Part shown: positions 23,370-23,974 of the stretch, one piece after another | How positions within the stretch are numbered: position 1 is the first letter of the stretch | How the letters are laid out: the number at the start of each line of letters is the position of its first letter | DNA from: Fibrobacter sp. | GTDB taxonomy: Bacteria > Fibrobacterota > Fibrobacteria > Fibrobacterales > Fibrobacteraceae | Assembly (NCBI GenBank): GCA_017520105.1 | Contig: JAFWRL010000050.1 | Location: forward strand, 1-23,974 | Length of the DNA stretch: 23,974 nucleotides | Reading direction: 5' to 3' | Notes under the pieces: generated by a model | Databases searched by the model: none | What the model saw: only the letters and a program-made list of their open reading frames with translations | Told to the model about the DNA's origin: nothing | Program-made: the position numbers and the translations under genes

Positions 23370-23974
23370 ATGACCAAACCTGAACTTTTAGCACCTGCGG
23401 GTGACCTTGTACGAATGAAGTACGCTTTTGCTTATGGCGCAGACGCGGTCTATGCAGGGCAGCCTGCATTTTCGTTGCGCGCCCGCGAAAACGGTTTCAA
23501 GAATCTGGACGACCTTGCCGAAGGCATTGCGTATGCGCATGAACACGGAAAAAAATTCTACCTCACAAGCAACGTCATTCCGCGTAACGTCAAGGTCGAA
23601 TCATTCCAAAAGGCTTTGAACGCCGCTTTGGAACTCAAACCGGACGCCCTCATCGTGGCAGACCCCGGCTTTGTGGGTTGGCTCCTCAAGGAACATCCCG
23701 AAACAGAAGTTCATCTGTCCGTACAAGCAAACACGACAAACTACCTTGCCGCATCCTTCTGGAAAAATTTAGGAGTCCGTCGAATCATCTTGAGCCGAGA
23801 ACTTCGTCTGTCTGAAATTTTAGAGATAAAGAAACAAGTTCCGGACCTCGAACTGGAAGTGTTCGTTCATGGTGCTGTCTGCATGGCTATGTCCGGTCGA
23901 TGCATGCTCTCGAACTGGGTGACGCACCGCGACGCCAACCAGGGCGCATGCGATAACAGTTGCCGCATGCCGTA
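23370..23974 (+). CDS. U32 peptidase-family protein, TrhP/YegQ-like (partial, 3' end beyond window)
   Basis: The first 201 codons of a U32 family gene, cut by the window edge. It begins MTKPELLAPAGDLVRMKYAF and continues with GADAVYAGQPAFSLRAREN, NVIPRN, ALIVADPGF, VHLSVQANTTNY, FWKNLGVRRIILSRELRL and ELEVFVHGAVCMAMSGRCMLSNWVTHRDANQGACDNSCRMP. This is the best conserved part of the family, with cysteines that in U32 proteins bind an iron-sulfur cluster. TrhP (YegQ) supports prephenate-dependent 5-hydroxyuridine formation at tRNA position 34; RlhA modifies 23S rRNA. The NQGACDNSCR form favours TrhP, but the C-terminal part needed to decide is missing. Confidence 0.9.
   Translation, partial: MTKPELLAPAGDLVRMKYAFAYGADAVYAGQPAFSLRARENGFKNLDDLAEGIAYAHEHGKKFYLTSNVIPRNVKVESFQKALNAALELKPDALIVADPGFVGWLLKEHPETEVHLSVQANTTNYLAASFWKNLGVRRIILSRELRLSEILEIKKQVPDLELEVFVHGAVCMAMSGRCMLSNWVTHRDANQGACDNSCRMP

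Overview
The window is about 24 kb of bacterial chromosome at roughly 48-50% GC (estimated by eye), densely coded, with short operon-like gaps. The most likely source is Fibrobacter (F. succinogenes or a close relative). The signs are a FISUMP (Fibrobacter succinogenes major paralogous domain) protein at 4925-5566, a Ser/Asn-rich linker in an exported lipoprotein with a Cthe_2159-like carbohydrate-binding region, Gram-negative outer-membrane features, and intergenic palindromic repeats. This assignment is an inference from protein families; no rRNA is present to confirm it.

Layout. (1) 58-3494: a divergent 1-deoxyxylulose-5-phosphate-synthase-like TPP enzyme, a membrane-anchored alpha/beta hydrolase and a rhodanese lipoprotein. 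(2) 3578-8501: riboflavin genes ribD, ribE, ribBA and ribH, then nusB. An AT-richer FISUMP gene sits between ribD and ribE. From ribE to nusB the genes overlap or lie 1-3 nt apart, so they are almost certainly one transcript. (3) 8507-15095: a glycosylation block that follows nusB with a 5-nt gap. It holds a 1024-aa DUF2723 (TMEM260-like, GT-C fold) membrane protein, a GtrB/ArnC-like GT2 with two C-terminal membrane helices, a polyprenyl-phosphate-mannose-synthase-like GT2, and, after a palindromic repeat, a GT2 fused to membrane helices and a Rossmann-like domain. (4) 15158-19152: a Trm112-like small protein, an 878-aa very acidic TPR protein with repeated short motifs, and the pilus-retraction ATPase PilT, linked by 1-nt overlap or direct abutment. 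(5) 19294-23231: a convergent carbohydrate-binding lipoprotein and a divergent Wzi-like outer-membrane beta-barrel protein, sharing a 254-nt AT-rich control region with tandem palindromes. (6) 23370 to the end: the start of a U32 peptidase-family gene (TrhP/YegQ-like), cut by the window edge.

How the parts work together. Region 2 makes riboflavin from GTP and ribulose-5-phosphate. Region 3 looks like a lipid-linked sugar pathway: a polyprenyl-P-sugar synthase beside a candidate transferase that would use its product outside the inner membrane, possibly for protein O-mannosylation. Region 4 looks like type IV pilus retraction plus a candidate regulator or scaffold. Region 5 is cell-surface, in keeping with a bacterium that adheres to plant polysaccharide.

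The best candidates for something new are: the glycosylation block, including the GT2/transferase fusion that lacks a transferase catalytic domain; the acidic repeat protein joined to pilT; the composite intergenic repeat (TAGACGAAAGA, hairpin, TAGACGAAAGA) that supplies stop codons to neighbouring genes; and the DXS-like enzyme that has lost the usual Asp-Arg substrate-phosphate motif. No CRISPR array, tRNA, rRNA, insertion sequence or prophage was seen.
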